A stretch of 64,000 nucleotides of DNA from Deinococcus planocerae (GCF_002869765.1 NZ_PNOR01000019.1:1-64000), one strand, 5' to 3'. Counted from the first letter of the stretch, positions 16,101-25,979 are shown. Notes: a model not told the origin generated them from the sequence alone. Made by a program: numbers and translations.

Positions 16101-16250
16101 CAGCGCCTGCATGGCCGCGAGGAGTTCGAGGGCACGGGGATCGGCCTCGCCGTGTGCAAAAAGATCGTCGAGGCCCACGGCGGGCGGCTGTGGCTCGAAT
16201 CGCGTCCCGGCGAGGGCACCACGTTCTTCTTCACCCTCCCGGCGGTCTAG
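13197..16250 (+). CDS. Multi-sensor histidine kinase (PAS-GAF-PAS-HisKA-HATPase)
   Basis: 1017-residue soluble sensor kinase with no transmembrane segment. It has an N-terminal PAS domain (about 20-120), three GAF-like domains (about 140-310, 310-480, 480-650), a second PAS/PAC domain (about 660-780), then a HisKA dimerisation domain with phospho-acceptor H807 in [10 protein letters not shown] and an HATPase domain with N box ([10 protein letters not shown]) and G boxes ([20 protein letters not shown]). This layout is like phytochrome-type and cyanobacterial light or redox sensors, but I see no clear chromophore cysteine. No response regulator lies beside it, so the partner is elsewhere. Signal unknown. 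Confidence 0.9.
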   Translation: MDFSQGRVEDRPAPASAPHPYDALPTPAWTCTAQGELTFVNRAWQTVTGQSAAQVLGTLFTEVLHPEERAGALERWNAARAQGTPFEGEYRLRAADGTFHPVSLRAQPAGGDPGDSWVGTASEVGGDGLLARHLEARVGEVQGARRDAELIAALSGALQRAGTPEEVSQFALDLIGPALGAQSMLVVRLGGDQIRLPTIWGDTPGPIAEYMTRPELRLDDTPLLRQVAREGRGVYVDDYRAAPGAISSFPALAGGFEPIRTPDGTLEGFLVVWRPVGPAVWRAEERRLLERAADTLGLALERAAAAQRLAESAAALDAFVAFTEAVGSETDVFALARRAGEVLRANLGNVSVAYYKPGGGLWRARVWTDDLSPEVAATIAAGVSQDTPSFKRAVEEHRPLFVSGWNPEREEVAHTEAYGAVAFYPFFREGQPRSVLVAGTQDARAWSERERAVFQAVGRGLGLALERSDAAAWQAVQNRELEARTAALEGFADLTRDLSLRADPHALVRRAQEVVLSLLTPGYALYYEREGERWRNRVQTGEVGHPDLQAFIDAGPPVGETPSVDVPWTTRQPLYQDSYARGSDTPAEMVQHVSTVASLPVLRHGEVVGVFITVLFDARAWTGTDRVVLETVVRSLGIALERAQEVSDLARRTGEVAEWRERYEVAVQGSGHVLYDWNASTGQIVYGGPVEAVTGYTPGELSGGPAPWTERLIHPDDRPAFRAEVAQVVREGGTLHLGFRVIRKDGSVREVETDGHFMWGPGGVTRLVGLIKDVTERREAEERLRRSNEELRRSNAELEQFAYVASHDLQAPLRAVTSFSELILRRYGEGLDERGRLYLGQIVENGQHMKRLVDDLLGFSRLNTRPRREEVSDAAAIFDAVAARFAGEVESLGGELTRGPLSQVRADAGQLDQLLQNLISNALKYRREGAAPRVHVRAEREGAFWRFQVADNGIGIEGQYFERIFVIFQRLHGREEFEGTGIGLAVCKKIVEAHGGRLWLESRPGEGTTFFFTLPAV

Positions 16251-16429
16251 GCCCGGCGTGGGTGGGGCCCCCCTCTATGAGCCTCACGTGAAGCCTTCTT
16301 CACCCCTCTCTCGTAAGGCCGCCAGAATGGGGGAAGCTCGGCTTTAGCCAGCTTTGCGGGGCGGGGCACTCCCACCTCCCAGAATGGGAACTCGGTCAGG
16401 ACGACGAACCCGGCTGAGGAGGAACGACC

Positions 16430-16648
16430 ATGACGAGAACGAGCACGACGGGCAGCACGGCGCGGCGCGGCTTCGCGGCGATGGACCCGGGGCGGCAGCG
16501 CGAGATCGCCAGCCTGGGCGGACGGGCGGCCCACCAGAGCGGCAACGCCCACCGCTTCACCTCGGAAGAGGCGCGCGAGGCGGGCCGCAAAGGCGGCCAG
16601 TCCTCCCGGAGCGGCAAGGCCCCCGAGCGCAAGCCGTCCGGGGACTGA
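16430..16648 (+). CDS. KGG-repeat general stress protein
   Basis: 72-residue, highly charged, probably disordered protein with the KGG stress-repeat pattern: FAAMDPGRQREIASLGGRAA, then SGNAHRFTSEEAREAGRKGG. Such YciG/GsiB-like proteins are induced by desiccation, heat or stationary phase and are thought to act like small hydrophilins. GAGGA precedes the ATG at a good distance. It stands alone, with its own short intergenic regions on both sides. Confidence 0.85.
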   Translation: MTRTSTTGSTARRGFAAMDPGRQREIASLGGRAAHQSGNAHRFTSEEAREAGRKGGQSSRSGKAPERKPSGD

Positions 16649-16715
16649 CCTGCACGCGGGGGCTCCGGTCACGCGCACGGCCCCTTCGACGCCACACCGA
16701 CTTCCAGTTTCTTTC

Positions 16716-16739
16716 GGGCGGCTCCGCGGTGGGCCGCCC
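16716..16739 (+). terminator. Possible terminator hairpin after the KGG gene
   Basis: GGGCGGC (16716-16722) pairs with GCCGCCC (16733-16739). No T run follows, so the assignment is weak. It sits 70 bases after the KGG stop and 195 bases before the end of the next, convergent gene. Confidence 0.25.
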
Positions 16740-16933
16740 TGTTCGTGGCCGCCCCACAGGAGCCCGGAGTCGTCGGCCCTCCGGCCCCTGTACGTGACAA
16801 GACCCCAGGCGGGAGGCAGCGAGTCATCCGCCCTCTTGGTGAGGACAGGGCCTGAAGGGCACGCCCGCATCGGAACAGGTCCTTTTCTCCTGCTCGCCGA
16901 CACGGGCGTTTTCCCGGCTGGGGGTGGACCGGC

Positions 16934-17122
16934 CTAGGCTTCCTCGCGGTCCTTGGTGGGGTCGGCGCGCTGGCCGGGTTTGAGGCGTCCGGCCTCGCGC
17001 ACGCTCTGGGTGAGGAGGTACTCGATCTGGGCGTTCACGCTGCGGAGTTCGTCGGCGGCCCAGCGCTCCAGGGCGGCGTAGAGTTCGGGGCTGATGCGCA
17101 GGGGGTAGTTCTTGCGGGGCAT
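16934..17122 (-). CDS. Ribbon-helix-helix (Arc-type) DNA-binding protein
   Basis: 62-residue protein with a MetJ/Arc ribbon-helix-helix fold: strand [15 protein letters not shown] followed by two helices ([19 protein letters not shown]). Such proteins bind DNA as dimers and often regulate their own operon. It starts 29 bases after the SPFH gene stop and is read in the same direction, so the two are likely cotranscribed. It resembles antitoxins, but the partner is not a recognisable toxin, so a toxin-antitoxin role is unlikely. Confidence 0.75.
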   Translation of the reverse strand: MPRKNYPLRISPELYAALERWAADELRSVNAQIEYLLTQSVREAGRLKPGQRADPTKDREEA

Positions 17123-17151
17123 GGGCGCTTACCCTCCCGCTCGCGGGGCGC

Positions 17152-18066
<915 letters not shown>

Positions 18067-18082
18067 GTCTTCCTCCTATCAA

Positions 18083-18092
18083 AGTGATATCA
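18083..18092. promoter_or_regulatory. Palindromic operator candidate of the SPFH operon
   Basis: GTGATATCAC is a perfect ten-base palindrome in a short AT-rich island, 17 bases before the SPFH start codon and overlapping the place where a -10 box is expected. The cotranscribed ribbon-helix-helix protein is an obvious candidate binder. Confidence 0.4.
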
Positions 18093-18200
18093 CATTGAGG
18101 GCAGGACTTCCAGGGGCGGCGGGCAGGCTTTCTCTTGACCGGGTGGCCTGCGGCTGTTGGCTTTGGTTGGGCGGTGTCGTGGGTCACACGCCCCCTCACC

Positions 18201-18238
18201 CGTTGCTTCGCAACGCCCTCTCCCGCAGGGGGAGAGGG
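18201..18238. repeat. GC palindromes (REP-like copy 1)
   Basis: Two adjacent hairpins: CGTTG/CAACG (18201-18215) and CCCTCTCCC/GGGAGAGGG (18216-18238). The second resembles the C/G-rich palindromes near 41.5, 44 and 51.5 kb, though it is not identical. Confidence 0.4.
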
Positions 18239-18365
18239 TCAAAAGCTTTCTGCCAGCGACAACCTCTATCTTCCTTTGCTGACCCGATATGTTGAATCTG
18301 GTCAGCATGAGAGCCAGGGGTTGAGAGACCGGAGGCGTATCCTGCCAGGCATCAAGGAGGCAGGC

Positions 18366-19421
18366 ATGACGACTTCCCCCCCGTATTCCACGCATCCCCC
18401 CGTGGCCTCGGCGCCCTGGCGCGCGACGCCCGCGCAGAACCTCGTCACGCTGGTCACGGGCTTCTGGCTGATGACGGGCATCTTCGTGGACGGCTGGGCG
18501 CACAACCACCTCGGGGAGGCGCTGGAGACCTTCTTCACCCCCTGGCACGGGGTCTTCTACAGCGGTTTCCTGGCGACCGCGCTGTGGATCGGGTGGCTGG
18601 GGCGCCGGGGGCTCGCGCAGGGGCGGCGGGGACTGGCGGCCTTTCCGGTGGGGTACGGGCTCGGCGCGCTCGGCATCGTGACGTTCGCGCTCGGCGGGCT
18701 GGGAGACATGACGTGGCACACCCTCTTCGGGATCGAGGTCGGCCTCGACGCGCTGCTCTCGCCCACGCACCTGCTGCTCTTCCTGGGGGCCGAGCTGATC
18801 GTGCTCTCGCCGCTCGTGGCGACGTGGAAGGAAGCGACCGGGCGGCGGTCTCCGGCGGGGGTGGTGTGGCCGGGCGTGCTGGCAATGACGGCGGCGCTGT
18901 GTTTCGCCTCCTTCATGCACATGTACGCCTGGGTGCTCGCGGCGGACGGCCTGGGGGACGGGCTGAGCTACTCCGGCGCGCGCACCCTGCTGACCTCCAC
19001 CCTGCTCACGGCGCTGATGCTCGCCGCGCCCGTCTTGCTGTTGCTGCGGCGCTGGCACCTGCCCTTCGGGGCGGTGACGGTGATGTACCTTCTCAACACC
19101 GGGCTGATGCGGGCGATGACGGGCGGCCTGGATCAGTTCCCGGTGGTCCTCGCGCTCGCGGGGGTGGCCGGGCTCGTCGCCGACGGGCTGATCCAGTGGT
19201 TGAGGCCTTCTCCGGCGCGGCCCTGGGCCTACCGCGCCTTTGCCGTGCTGCTGCCCCTGCTCGTGTGGTTGCCCTTCTTCGCGGGAGCAGCGGGGCTCGG
19301 GCAATTGAATGCCAGCCTCGAACTGTGGACGGGCGTGTGCGTGATGGCGGCGCTCGGCGGGCTGGCCCTGAGTGCCCTGATCGTGCCGCCCGCCGTGCCG
19401 CAGGAGGCGGAGGCGTCCTAG
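18366..19421 (+). CDS. Polytopic membrane protein with conserved-looking histidines
   Basis: 351-residue integral membrane protein with nine or ten hydrophobic helices. Histidines fall at helix ends (GWAHNHLGE, TPWHGVFYSG, DMTWHTLFG, SPTHLLLFLG, FMHMYAW), a pattern seen in haem- or metal-handling membrane proteins. I cannot place it in a named family. ATG 18366 follows AAGGAGGC by six bases; an earlier in-frame start at 18135 would read through REP-like DNA and is rejected. It stands alone and ends seven bases before a convergent aldo/keto reductase. Confidence 0.75.
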   Translation: MTTSPPYSTHPPVASAPWRATPAQNLVTLVTGFWLMTGIFVDGWAHNHLGEALETFFTPWHGVFYSGFLATALWIGWLGRRGLAQGRRGLAAFPVGYGLGALGIVTFALGGLGDMTWHTLFGIEVGLDALLSPTHLLLFLGAELIVLSPLVATWKEATGRRSPAGVVWPGVLAMTAALCFASFMHMYAWVLAADGLGDGLSYSGARTLLTSTLLTALMLAAPVLLLLRRWHLPFGAVTVMYLLNTGLMRAMTGGLDQFPVVLALAGVAGLVADGLIQWLRPSPARPWAYRAFAVLLPLLVWLPFFAGAAGLGQLNASLELWTGVCVMAALGGLALSALIVPPAVPQEAEAS

Positions 19422-19428
19422 CGCGACC

Positions 19429-20412
19429 TCACCACAGCGCCTGGACCTGGGGGCGGATCAGCCCATCGTACACGGCCCGGACGCCCTCCATCTGCTCGGG
19501 GGTGAGGGGCGGGAGGTCCGCCGCCGCCGCGTTGCCCTCGACCTGGGCGGGGTTGCGGGCGCCGGGGATCGCGCAACTCACCTCGGGGAACATCAGAATC
19601 CAGCGCAGGGCGAACTGGGCGAGCGTCATGCCTTCGGGGACGAGGGGACGCAGGCGCTCCACGGCCTCCAGGCCGGTCTCGTAGTCCACGCCGGAGAAGG
19701 TCTCGCCCCGGTCGAAGGCCTCGCCGTGACGGTTGAAGGTGCGGTGGTCGTCCTCGGCGAAGCGGCTGTCGCGGCGGAGTTTGCCCGTCAGGAGGCCGCT
19801 CGCCAGAGGCACGCGGGCGAGGATACCCACGTCCCGCTCCCGCGCCGCCGCGAAGAATTCCTCGGCGGGCTTGAAGCGGAAGGCGTTGAAGATGATCTGG
19901 ATGGAGGCGACGCCCGGGTGCTCGGTCGCCTTCAAGGCCTCCCCCACCGTCTCGACGCTGACGCCGTAGGCCCGCAGCAGCCCTTCCTGCTTGAAGTCGT
20001 CGAGGAGGCCGAATACCTCGCCCCGCTCGATCACCTCGGGCGGCGGGCAGTGCAACTGGAGGAGGTCGAGCGCGTCCTGCTCCAGATTCCGTAGGCTGCG
20101 TTCGATGAAGCCCCGCAGGTTCTCGCGGGTGTAGCCGGAGGCGACGTGAGGATTCAGCCGCCGCCCCGCCTTCGTGGCGACGTAGAAGGGCTCGGATCGC
20201 TCGCGGCGCAACCGGGCGATGAGCCGCTCGCTGTGGCCGTCGCCGTACACGTCGGCGGTATCGAAGAGGTTGATGCCGAGGTCGAGGGCGCGGTGCAGGG
20301 CGGCGAGGCTCTCCTCGTCGTCCACCGCCCCCCAGGTGCCGCCGATGGCCCAGGCCCCGAAGCTGATGGCGGACACGTCGTATCCGGTCTTGCCGAGTCT
20401 GCGGTCGTGCAT
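19429..20412 (-). CDS. Aldo/keto reductase
   Basis: 327-residue NADPH-dependent oxidoreductase of the aldo/keto reductase superfamily, a TIM barrel that reduces aldehydes and ketones. The catalytic tetrad is visible: D51 and Y56 in [14 protein letters not shown]81 in YVATKAG and H121 in LQLHCPPP. The nucleotide-binding C-terminal part includes [16 protein letters not shown]. It is closest in style to the YajO/Gfo-like AKR11/12 groups. ATG 20412 has GGAGGAAC upstream. Substrate unknown; it is followed by no cotranscribed gene. Confidence 0.92.
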   Translation of the reverse strand: MHDRRLGKTGYDVSAISFGAWAIGGTWGAVDDEESLAALHRALDLGINLFDTADVYGDGHSERLIARLRRERSEPFYVATKAGRRLNPHVASGYTRENLRGFIERSLRNLEQDALDLLQLHCPPPEVIERGEVFGLLDDFKQEGLLRAYGVSVETVGEALKATEHPGVASIQIIFNAFRFKPAEEFFAAARERDVGILARVPLASGLLTGKLRRDSRFAEDDHRTFNRHGEAFDRGETFSGVDYETGLEAVERLRPLVPEGMTLAQFALRWILMFPEVSCAIPGARNPAQVEGNAAAADLPPLTPEQMEGVRAVYDGLIRPQVQALW

Positions 20413-20473
20413 GGATTGTTCCTCCGGGCCCCACTGTACGGGGCGGGAGGCGAGCGCCGGGGAGAGGGAACCT

Positions 20474-21112
20474 TTACTCCCCCGCCCCGAGCCGTTCCTG
20501 CGTCCGGCGGAGCACCTCGTCCGCCCGCGCCCCGCCCCGCGTTTCGAGGTCCTCCCGCTCGGCCCGCAGCCCCGCCCGCTCCCCCTCCGGCCAGCCCGGC
20601 ACGTTGATGTCCACGGTGAGGAGGCTGGCCTGGAGGGCACCGCGCAGCAAGGCGGCCCCCGCCCCCACGTCGCTCACCACCTCCTTGTGGGCGAGTTCGG
20701 CGGCGCGGGGGGCGAGGTCGAGAACTTCCACGACGGCCCGGGCCGTTTCCAGCGGGGCCGCCGTCGCCGCTCGCGTGGCCTCCCGCAGGGCCGCCCGCCG
20801 CCCACGGCGTTCCTCCTCGCTGCCTCTGGGGAGGGCCAGCGCGTCCATGTACCCGCCGAACGCCGCCACGTCCTCGTCGGCGAGGGCTTGCAGGCGTTCG
20901 CGGTGGCGGGCCAGCTCGGCGAGCAGGTCCCGCATAGCCTGCCCCTCGGCCTCGCCGGGCTGCTTACCGAGGCTGATTTCGAGGGCCATCGTCACCAGGG
21001 CGGCCCCGAACGCTCCGCTCAGCGCGGCGACGGACCCGCCTCCAGGGGTGGGGGCGGGGCTGGCGGTCTCTTGCAGGAGTACCCGCACGGGTCGGTCCCA
21101 GAGGGAGGACAT
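20474..21112 (-). CDS. Cyclodeaminase/cyclohydrolase family protein
   Basis: About 212 residues, all-helical, of the formiminotransferase-cyclodeaminase C-terminal (FTCD_C) family. The signature [19 protein letters not shown] sits near the N end (about 24-42), and the DINVPGW-like end matches the family. In methanotroph and animal versions the domain turns formimino- or methenyl-tetrahydrofolate over. A stand-alone copy without the formiminotransferase half is common in bacteria. ATG 21112 was chosen; a GTG at 21121 is an in-frame alternative and neither has a strong ribosome site. Confidence 0.82.
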   Translation of the reverse strand: MSSLWDRPVRVLLQETASPAPTPGGGSVAALSGAFGAALVTMALEISLGKQPGEAEGQAMRDLLAELARHRERLQALADEDVAAFGGYMDALALPRGSEEERRGRRAALREATRAATAAPLETARAVVEVLDLAPRAAELAHKEVVSDVGAGAALLRGALQASLLTVDINVPGWPEGERAGLRAEREDLETRGGARADEVLRRTQERLGAGE

Positions 21113-21140
21113 GGCGCCCACTCTGCCACGTCTCCCCCGT

Positions 21141-22064
21141 TCAGTCCCAGGAGCGACCGGGCCTGACCTCGATCTGCCCGTCCCGCACCCGCGTCACGAA
21201 GCAGGGCTGCGCGTGGGCCGACGGACTTTCGAGCACGTAGCCGTCCGAGAGGCGGAAGAGGCTGCCGTGCCACGGGCAGCGGATGGCGTCGCCCTCGATC
21301 CGGCCCTCACTCAGCGGGCCGCCCAGGTGCGAGCACGTCTCGGCGAGGGCGTAGACGGTCTCCCCCTGGCGCACGAGCAAGACGGGCACCTCGCCCGCCT
21401 CCGCGCGGGTGGGCGTGTTCTCGGGAAGGTCGGCCTCGGCCAGCACGGGCACGAAGCCGTCCGGGGGCCGCAGGTCGGCGGTGTGGGAGACGCCCAGGCC
21501 CTCCTTGTAGACGAGGGTGCCGCCGAGGTGCGCGCTCATGCCGGAGACCATGTACGCGAGCCAGCCGATCCCGCGCGCCGTGGCCCGCGCCTTCCCGCCC
21601 CGCAGCAGGTACGAGCCCGCGTACAGGAGGAAAGCCGTCTCGTTCAGGCTGCCGTGGACGAAGCCCACCCGCCGCTTGACGGGCGAGTCGCCGCCCCGCG
21701 CCCAGTCGGTCCAGCCCGTCGCGATGGCGGCCATCCCGCCCACCAGGCCGACCGCCACCGCGAGGTCCGATCCCGCCCGCACGTCCTTGCGGCCCCGCAG
21801 CTCCAGGAAATCGAGCACGGCGGCCACCGACCACGCGCCGATGGGGATGGTCACCAGGATGGGGTGCAGGGGCGTGCCGACGTACTTGCCGTGCAGGAAG
21901 TCTTCCAGGCGGCGGGTGACCTTGCCCCCGCCCTCGTAGAAACCGACGATGGCCTTCTGGAGCGGCACGGCGGCCTTGTCGAGCCACGCCTGCGAGGCGA
22001 TGACCTGTTCGGTGGGGTCCACGGTGCGGTCGTAGCGTGGCGTCTGTTCTGGCGCTTGCGTCAT
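21141..22064 (-). CDS. DUF2231 membrane domain fused to a Rieske 2Fe-2S domain
   Basis: 307 residues in two parts. The first (about 45-190) is a DUF2231-like four-helix membrane module (starting LHPILVTIPIGAWSVAAVLD). The second (about 205-307) is a soluble Rieske ferredoxin-like domain with the paired ligands CSHLGG and CPWHGSLF. The fusion suggests a membrane-tethered electron carrier. ATG 22064 has AAGGAGGC upstream. It starts 28 bases before the cyclodeaminase-like gene in the reading direction, so the two are probably cotranscribed. The electron partner is unknown. Confidence 0.88.
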   Translation of the reverse strand: MTQAPEQTPRYDRTVDPTEQVIASQAWLDKAAVPLQKAIVGFYEGGGKVTRRLEDFLHGKYVGTPLHPILVTIPIGAWSVAAVLDFLELRGRKDVRAGSDLAVAVGLVGGMAAIATGWTDWARGGDSPVKRRVGFVHGSLNETAFLLYAGSYLLRGGKARATARGIGWLAYMVSGMSAHLGGTLVYKEGLGVSHTADLRPPDGFVPVLAEADLPENTPTRAEAGEVPVLLVRQGETVYALAETCSHLGGPLSEGRIEGDAIRCPWHGSLFRLSDGYVLESPSAHAQPCFVTRVRDGQIEVRPGRSWD

Positions 22065-22389
22065 GCGGCCTCCTTGAGGGTGTGTTCTCACAAGGTACGG
22101 GTGGGCCGCGTGAGGACGGGTAGGCGGGGCTTCACTCTTGGTTGGGAGGCGGGTGGTTGGGAGGCGGGCGTCCCACACCCGAAAGAGCCCCTCCGAGTCG
22201 CCTCGGGAAGGCCACGCGCGGCGGCGCCCCGCTCTGCGAGACGTGGCGGTGACCCGGGGACGAACGGACTCAGAAAGTACCCCTGGCCTCACCGTTGCCC
22301 GCAACTCGTGCAGGAGCGGGGGACGCTGACGGCACGCGACCGCTCGGAGAGGGCGGAGCTTAGGCCTCGCTTTTCCTCCGTTCCTGCCC
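22065..22389. other. Intergenic stretch with a 15-base tandem duplication
   Basis: No gene is evident in these 325 bases. GGTTGGGAGGCGGG occurs twice in a row (22140-22153 and 22155-22168). The rest is GC-rich with no clear palindrome. It should hold the promoter of the Rieske fusion gene and the 3-prime end of the EAL/GGDEF message, but I cannot point to either. Confidence 0.4.
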
Positions 22390-24300
22390 TCAACCCATCC
22401 GGGGCGCGGGCCCCGGCGCGGCGGCCAGCCGGGCCGTGACCTCCGCGGCGGGCACCGGGCGGGCGAGGAGGTAGCCCTGGGCGGCCACGCAGCCCGAGGC
22501 GAGCAGCTCGGCGACCTGCCCCGGCGTCTCGACCCCCTCGGCGACGACGTGCAGGTCGAGCGCCCGGGCGAGGGCGATGATGGTGTGGGCGACGGTGCGT
22601 GCGCCGGAGCCGTCCCCCGCGTCGAGGGCCTGGGTAAAGGAGCGGTCGATCTTCAGGCCGCTGATGGGCAGCTCGTGGAGGCGGGCGAGCGAGGAATACT
22701 CGATGCCGAAGTCGTCGAGCGCGATCCCCAGGCCGCGCCCCCGCAGGGTCGCCAGCGGCGCGTGCGCCCCCGGGTGCAGGATGCCGCGCTCGGTGAGTTC
22801 GAGGCACAGGGCCGCAGGGCACAGGCCGTGCGTCTCCAGCGCCGCGAGCACCTGGGCCGCGAAGTCGGGCCGCTCGAACTGGGCGGGCGAGACGTTGACC
22901 GACACCGGCGGGGGGGTGAGCCCCGCGTCCCGCCACGCCCGGCTCTGGGCGCAGGCCGTCCTCACCACCCACGCGCCGATGGGCACGATCATTCCGCTCT
23001 CCTCGGCGATGGGCACGAACTCGGCGGGCGAGACGGGGCCCAGGGCCGGGGGGTGCCAGCGCAGCAAGGCCTCCAGCCCGACAAGCTCGCGGGTCCGCAG
23101 GTCGAAGATAGGCTGGTAGTGCAGCGTGAGTTCCTCGCGGTCGAGGGCGCCGCCGAGATGCTGCTCCAGGACGCGGCGCCGTTCGCGCCTCGCCGCCATC
23201 GCGGGCTCGAAGAGGCACACGCCGCTCCTTGCGGCCTTCGCCTGGTACATGGCGAGGTCGGCGCGCGAGAGCAGTTCGCTCGCCACCCGCCCGTGCCCGG
23301 GAAAGAGGCTGACCCCCACGCTCGCCGTGACGAGGTGGGGCTGGCCGTTCAGGGACAGGGGGCGCCGGGCCGCCGCGCCCAGCCGCTCGGCGACCCCGAG
23401 CACGTCCTCCACGTCCTCCGGGGCGCGCACGAGCATGGCGAACTCGTCGCCGCTGATGCGGGCGAGCACGTCTCCCTCCCGCACCACCGCCCGCCAGCGC
23501 CCGGCGAGGTCGCGCAGGAAGTCGTCGCCCGCCGCGTGCCCGAGCACGTCGTTGACCGTCTTGAAGTGGTCGAGGTCGACGAAGAGCAGGGCGAGGCCCT
23601 CCTCCCGCCGCTTCGCCCCCTCCAGGGCCGCGTCCAGCGCCTCGCCGAAGTGCAGGCGGTTGGGCAACCCGGTCAGGGGGTCGGTGCGCGCCTGACGGGT
23701 GACGGCCCCCAGCCGCGCCGCCGTCTGCGCGTCGAGCAGGGCCGCCGACCCGTACGTGAAGCCGATGAAAAGCGGGCTCAGGACGTAGTACTGGAGGTGC
23801 AGCGGCCAGTTCAGGTCCGGGTTGACGGGAAAGGACGAGAGCCGGGGCAGCAGCGCGGCGACCATCCCCAGCGCCAGCGAGACGAGGTAGAACACGGCGG
23901 CGACGACGGTTCCGGCGCGGGTGCCCAGCGTCATGAAGGCCCAGATGTAGACCAGCGGCGCGATCATGCAAAACAGGTCCGACCCCGAGTACAGGCTCGG
24001 CACGAACAGCACGCAGGCCTGAAGCGACAAAAAGCAGCACGCCCCGTTGAGCACCACGAACTGTTCGAGCCGCCGCAGCCCCACCTGCCCGGCGAGAAAC
24101 CCCAGGTAGGTCAGCGCCCAGACGAGCACCGTCCACAGGCAGATCGTGCGCTCCGGGCTCGCCAGCGGAAAGGCGAGGACCGTGATCACCGACCCGAGAA
24201 CGACGATCTGGGGCAGCAGGATCAGGTACAGCCGCCTCTTGAGCGCCAGGATGGGAGAGGCGTCAGGCTCCGTGTGGGCGAGCGCGAGAGGCATCCACAT
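22390..24300 (-). CDS. Membrane GGDEF-EAL cyclic-di-GMP protein
   Basis: 636 residues. The first 190 contain about six hydrophobic helices without a recognised sensor domain. The GGDEF domain (about 200-365) has the variant SGDEF motif with an intact RxxD inhibitory site (REGD) five residues before it. The EAL domain (about 375-625) has GLEALLRW and DDFGIEYSS, with the residues needed for catalysis apparently present. The protein may be a cyclase, phosphodiesterase or both. The start is the first of two close ATG codons (24300, 24294). It ends beside 325 bases of non-coding DNA. Confidence 0.88.
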   Translation of the reverse strand: MWMPLALAHTEPDASPILALKRRLYLILLPQIVVLGSVITVLAFPLASPERTICLWTVLVWALTYLGFLAGQVGLRRLEQFVVLNGACCFLSLQACVLFVPSLYSGSDLFCMIAPLVYIWAFMTLGTRAGTVVAAVFYLVSLALGMVAALLPRLSSFPVNPDLNWPLHLQYYVLSPLFIGFTYGSAALLDAQTAARLGAVTRQARTDPLTGLPNRLHFGEALDAALEGAKRREEGLALLFVDLDHFKTVNDVLGHAAGDDFLRDLAGRWRAVVREGDVLARISGDEFAMLVRAPEDVEDVLGVAERLGAAARRPLSLNGQPHLVTASVGVSLFPGHGRVASELLSRADLAMYQAKAARSGVCLFEPAMAARRERRRVLEQHLGGALDREELTLHYQPIFDLRTRELVGLEALLRWHPPALGPVSPAEFVPIAEESGMIVPIGAWVVRTACAQSRAWRDAGLTPPPVSVNVSPAQFERPDFAAQVLAALETHGLCPAALCLELTERGILHPGAHAPLATLRGRGLGIALDDFGIEYSSLARLHELPISGLKIDRSFTQALDAGDGSGARTVAHTIIALARALDLHVVAEGVETPGQVAELLASGCVAAQGYLLARPVPAAEVTARLAAAPGPAPRMG

Positions 24301-24392
24301 AACGACGACGCCAGTCTAGGAACGCCGCCCCACACATTCCTGACATGGGGAGGGCCGTGGTGGTCCCCCGCGGGAACAGGGCGTCTTTCCCC

Positions 24393-25235
24393 TCAGGGCC
24401 GCGCCGCCGCGCTCGCCTCGGCGGGCAGCGTCTCCCCGCAGCGCCGACAGTAGCGGGCGTCGGCCTCGTGGCGCTCCAGGCCGCAACGGGGGCAGGGCCG
24501 CGTGCCCCGCCGCCCCGCCTGCGCCTGGGCGATCCCCACGGTCACGATACCGGTGGGCACGGCGATGATGCCGTAGCCCAGGATCATGGCGAGCGACGCG
24601 AGGCCCTTGCCCCAGGGCGTCTTGGGCGCGATGTCCCCGTACCCCACGGTCGTGAGGGTCACGATGGCCCAGTAGATGCTCGTGGGGATGCTCGTGAAGC
24701 CGTAGCGGGGCCCCTCGATCACGTACATCAGGGCGCCGATGACCGTGACGAGGGTGAGCACCACCGCGAGGAAGACGATGATCTTGGCGACGCTCGCCCG
24801 CAGCGCCTGGGTGAGCACGCTCGCCTCCGAGAGGTATCGCACGAGCTTGAGGATGCGGAAGATGCGCAGCAGCCGCAGCACCCGGATGATCAAGAGATAC
24901 TCCGCCCCCGGCACGAGAAGCGCGAGGTACGCCGGGACGATGGAGAGCAGGTCCACGATCCCGAAAAAGGAGCGCACGTAATTCCAGGGGTGCCGCGCGG
25001 CGATCAGCCTCAGCACGTACTCCGCCGTGAAGAGCAGGGTCAGCACCCACTCCACCACGTTGAGCTGCGGCTCGAAGCGGGCGCGAAACCACGACACGCT
25101 GTCGAGCATCACCGCGAGCACGCTGACCACGATCAGGAAGATCAGAAGCAGGTCGAAGGTCCGGCCCGCACGGGTGTCGTTGTTGTAGATGACATTGCCC
25201 AACGTCACCCGCCACGCCGCCCGCCGGTCGCCCAT
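24393..25235 (-). CDS. Voltage-gated-type potassium channel with C-terminal zinc ribbon
   Basis: 280-residue six-helix cation channel. Helices S1-S4 come first, with a positively charged S4 (RVLRLLRIFRILKLVRY), then a pore helix and the potassium filter TVGYGD, and S6. The final 40 residues hold two CxxC pairs (CPRCG and CRRCG) spaced like a zinc ribbon, which is unusual for a KvAP-like channel. The start is supported by a TAGACT box six bases upstream. It lies back to back with a TetR gene. Confidence 0.9.
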   Translation of the reverse strand: MGDRRAAWRVTLGNVIYNNDTRAGRTFDLLLIFLIVVSVLAVMLDSVSWFRARFEPQLNVVEWVLTLLFTAEYVLRLIAARHPWNYVRSFFGIVDLLSIVPAYLALLVPGAEYLLIIRVLRLLRIFRILKLVRYLSEASVLTQALRASVAKIIVFLAVVLTLVTVIGALMYVIEGPRYGFTSIPTSIYWAIVTLTTVGYGDIAPKTPWGKGLASLAMILGYGIIAVPTGIVTVGIAQAQAGRRGTRPCPRCGLERHEADARYCRRCGETLPAEASAAARP

Positions 25236-25241
25236 CCCCGG

Positions 25242-25247
25242 AGTCTA
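25242..25247 (-). promoter_or_regulatory. -10 box of a leaderless promoter (ion channel)
   Basis: On the minus strand TAGACT is followed by six bases and the ATG at 25235, with no ribosome site. Confidence 0.45.
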
Positions 25248-25291
25248 GCCGCTGAGCGTGCGCAGAAGAATTCGTGCAAGAGGTGAACGCC

Positions 25292-25320
25292 CTTGACTTT
25301 ATTAACGGTGTTAAGTCAAG
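25292..25320. promoter_or_regulatory. Operator of the TetR gene
   Basis: CTTGACTT (25292-25299) is perfectly inverted at 25313-25320. Nested inside is TTAACGGTGTTAA (25302-25314), a TetR-type pseudo-palindrome also found (as TTAACGGCGTCAA) before the downstream gene pair. TTGACT could also be a -35 box. It ends eight bases before the TetR ATG, so self-repression is likely. Confidence 0.6.
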
Positions 25321-25328
25321 ATGGGGGC

Positions 25329-25979
25329 ATGAGCGACGTGGGGGTGGGAGGCACCCGCCAGGAGCGGTTGCGCCGAAACAGCGCCGAGCGGCGGGCGCGG
25401 CAGCGGCTCGACCTGCGGCGCGCGATCCTGGGCGCGGCGACGGACCTCTTCGCCCGTGAGGGATACGAGGGCTTCTCGCTGCGGCAGGTGGCCGAGGCCA
25501 TCGGCTACTCGCCCACCGCGATCTACCTGCACTTCACCGACAAGGACGACCTGTTGCACCACGTCGCGCTGGAGGGCTTCCGCTCCTTCGGGGACGAGTT
25601 GCAGCGGGCCTTCGACGGCGCGGGGGATACGCTCGAGCGCCTCCGGGCCGTCGGGCTCGCCTACCTGCGCTTCGGCGTCTCGCACCCCGTCCACTACCGC
25701 CTGATGTTCATGGTGCGCGGCGAGTTTCTGGAGAGGCCCAACCCGCCGGGCTACGGGTCCGTGATCGACGCCTTCGGGGTTCTGGAGCGCACCGTCACCG
25801 AGGGACTCGCCCGGGGTGAGCTGCCCCCCCGGCCCGCCGAGGTCTACACCAGCTTCCTGTGGGCCCACGTCCACGGCCTCGTCTCCCTCCACCTGGCGAC
25901 GCCCCACTTTCCCGCCGAGGGGCTCGAAGCCCTCTTCCTCGCCCACATGGAGGTGTTCGCGCGCGGCCTGCGCCCCTGA
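25329..25979 (+). CDS. TetR-family transcriptional regulator
   Basis: 216 residues. The N-terminal helix-turn-helix (about 35-80) contains GYEGFSLRQVAEAIGYSPTA followed by IYLHFTDKDDLL, the family signature. The remaining helical domain resembles TetR_C_33/WHG-type ligand domains. ATG 25329 is preceded by the palindromic operator, and an in-frame start at 25293 would lie inside that operator. It likely represses itself and the two-gene unit at 26094-26815, which has a matching site. The ligand is unknown. Confidence 0.9.
   Translation: MSDVGVGGTRQERLRRNSAERRARQRLDLRRAILGAATDLFAREGYEGFSLRQVAEAIGYSPTAIYLHFTDKDDLLHHVALEGFRSFGDELQRAFDGAGDTLERLRAVGLAYLRFGVSHPVHYRLMFMVRGEFLERPNPPGYGSVIDAFGVLERTVTEGLARGELPPRPAEVYTSFLWAHVHGLVSLHLATPHFPAEGLEALFLAHMEVFARGLRP

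Noticed and set aside
12894..16178. A 1094-codon minus-strand frame opposite the histidine kinase
   Set aside because: Same shadow pattern; the plus-strand protein has clear kinase motifs.
16247..16903. Minus-strand frame over the KGG-repeat gene
   Set aside because: The plus-strand peptide has a recognised repeat family and a ribosome site; the minus frame has shadow composition.
25292..25320. Radiation/desiccation response motif (DdrO site)
   Set aside because: The palindrome core and spacing do not match the known motif; it fits a TetR operator better.
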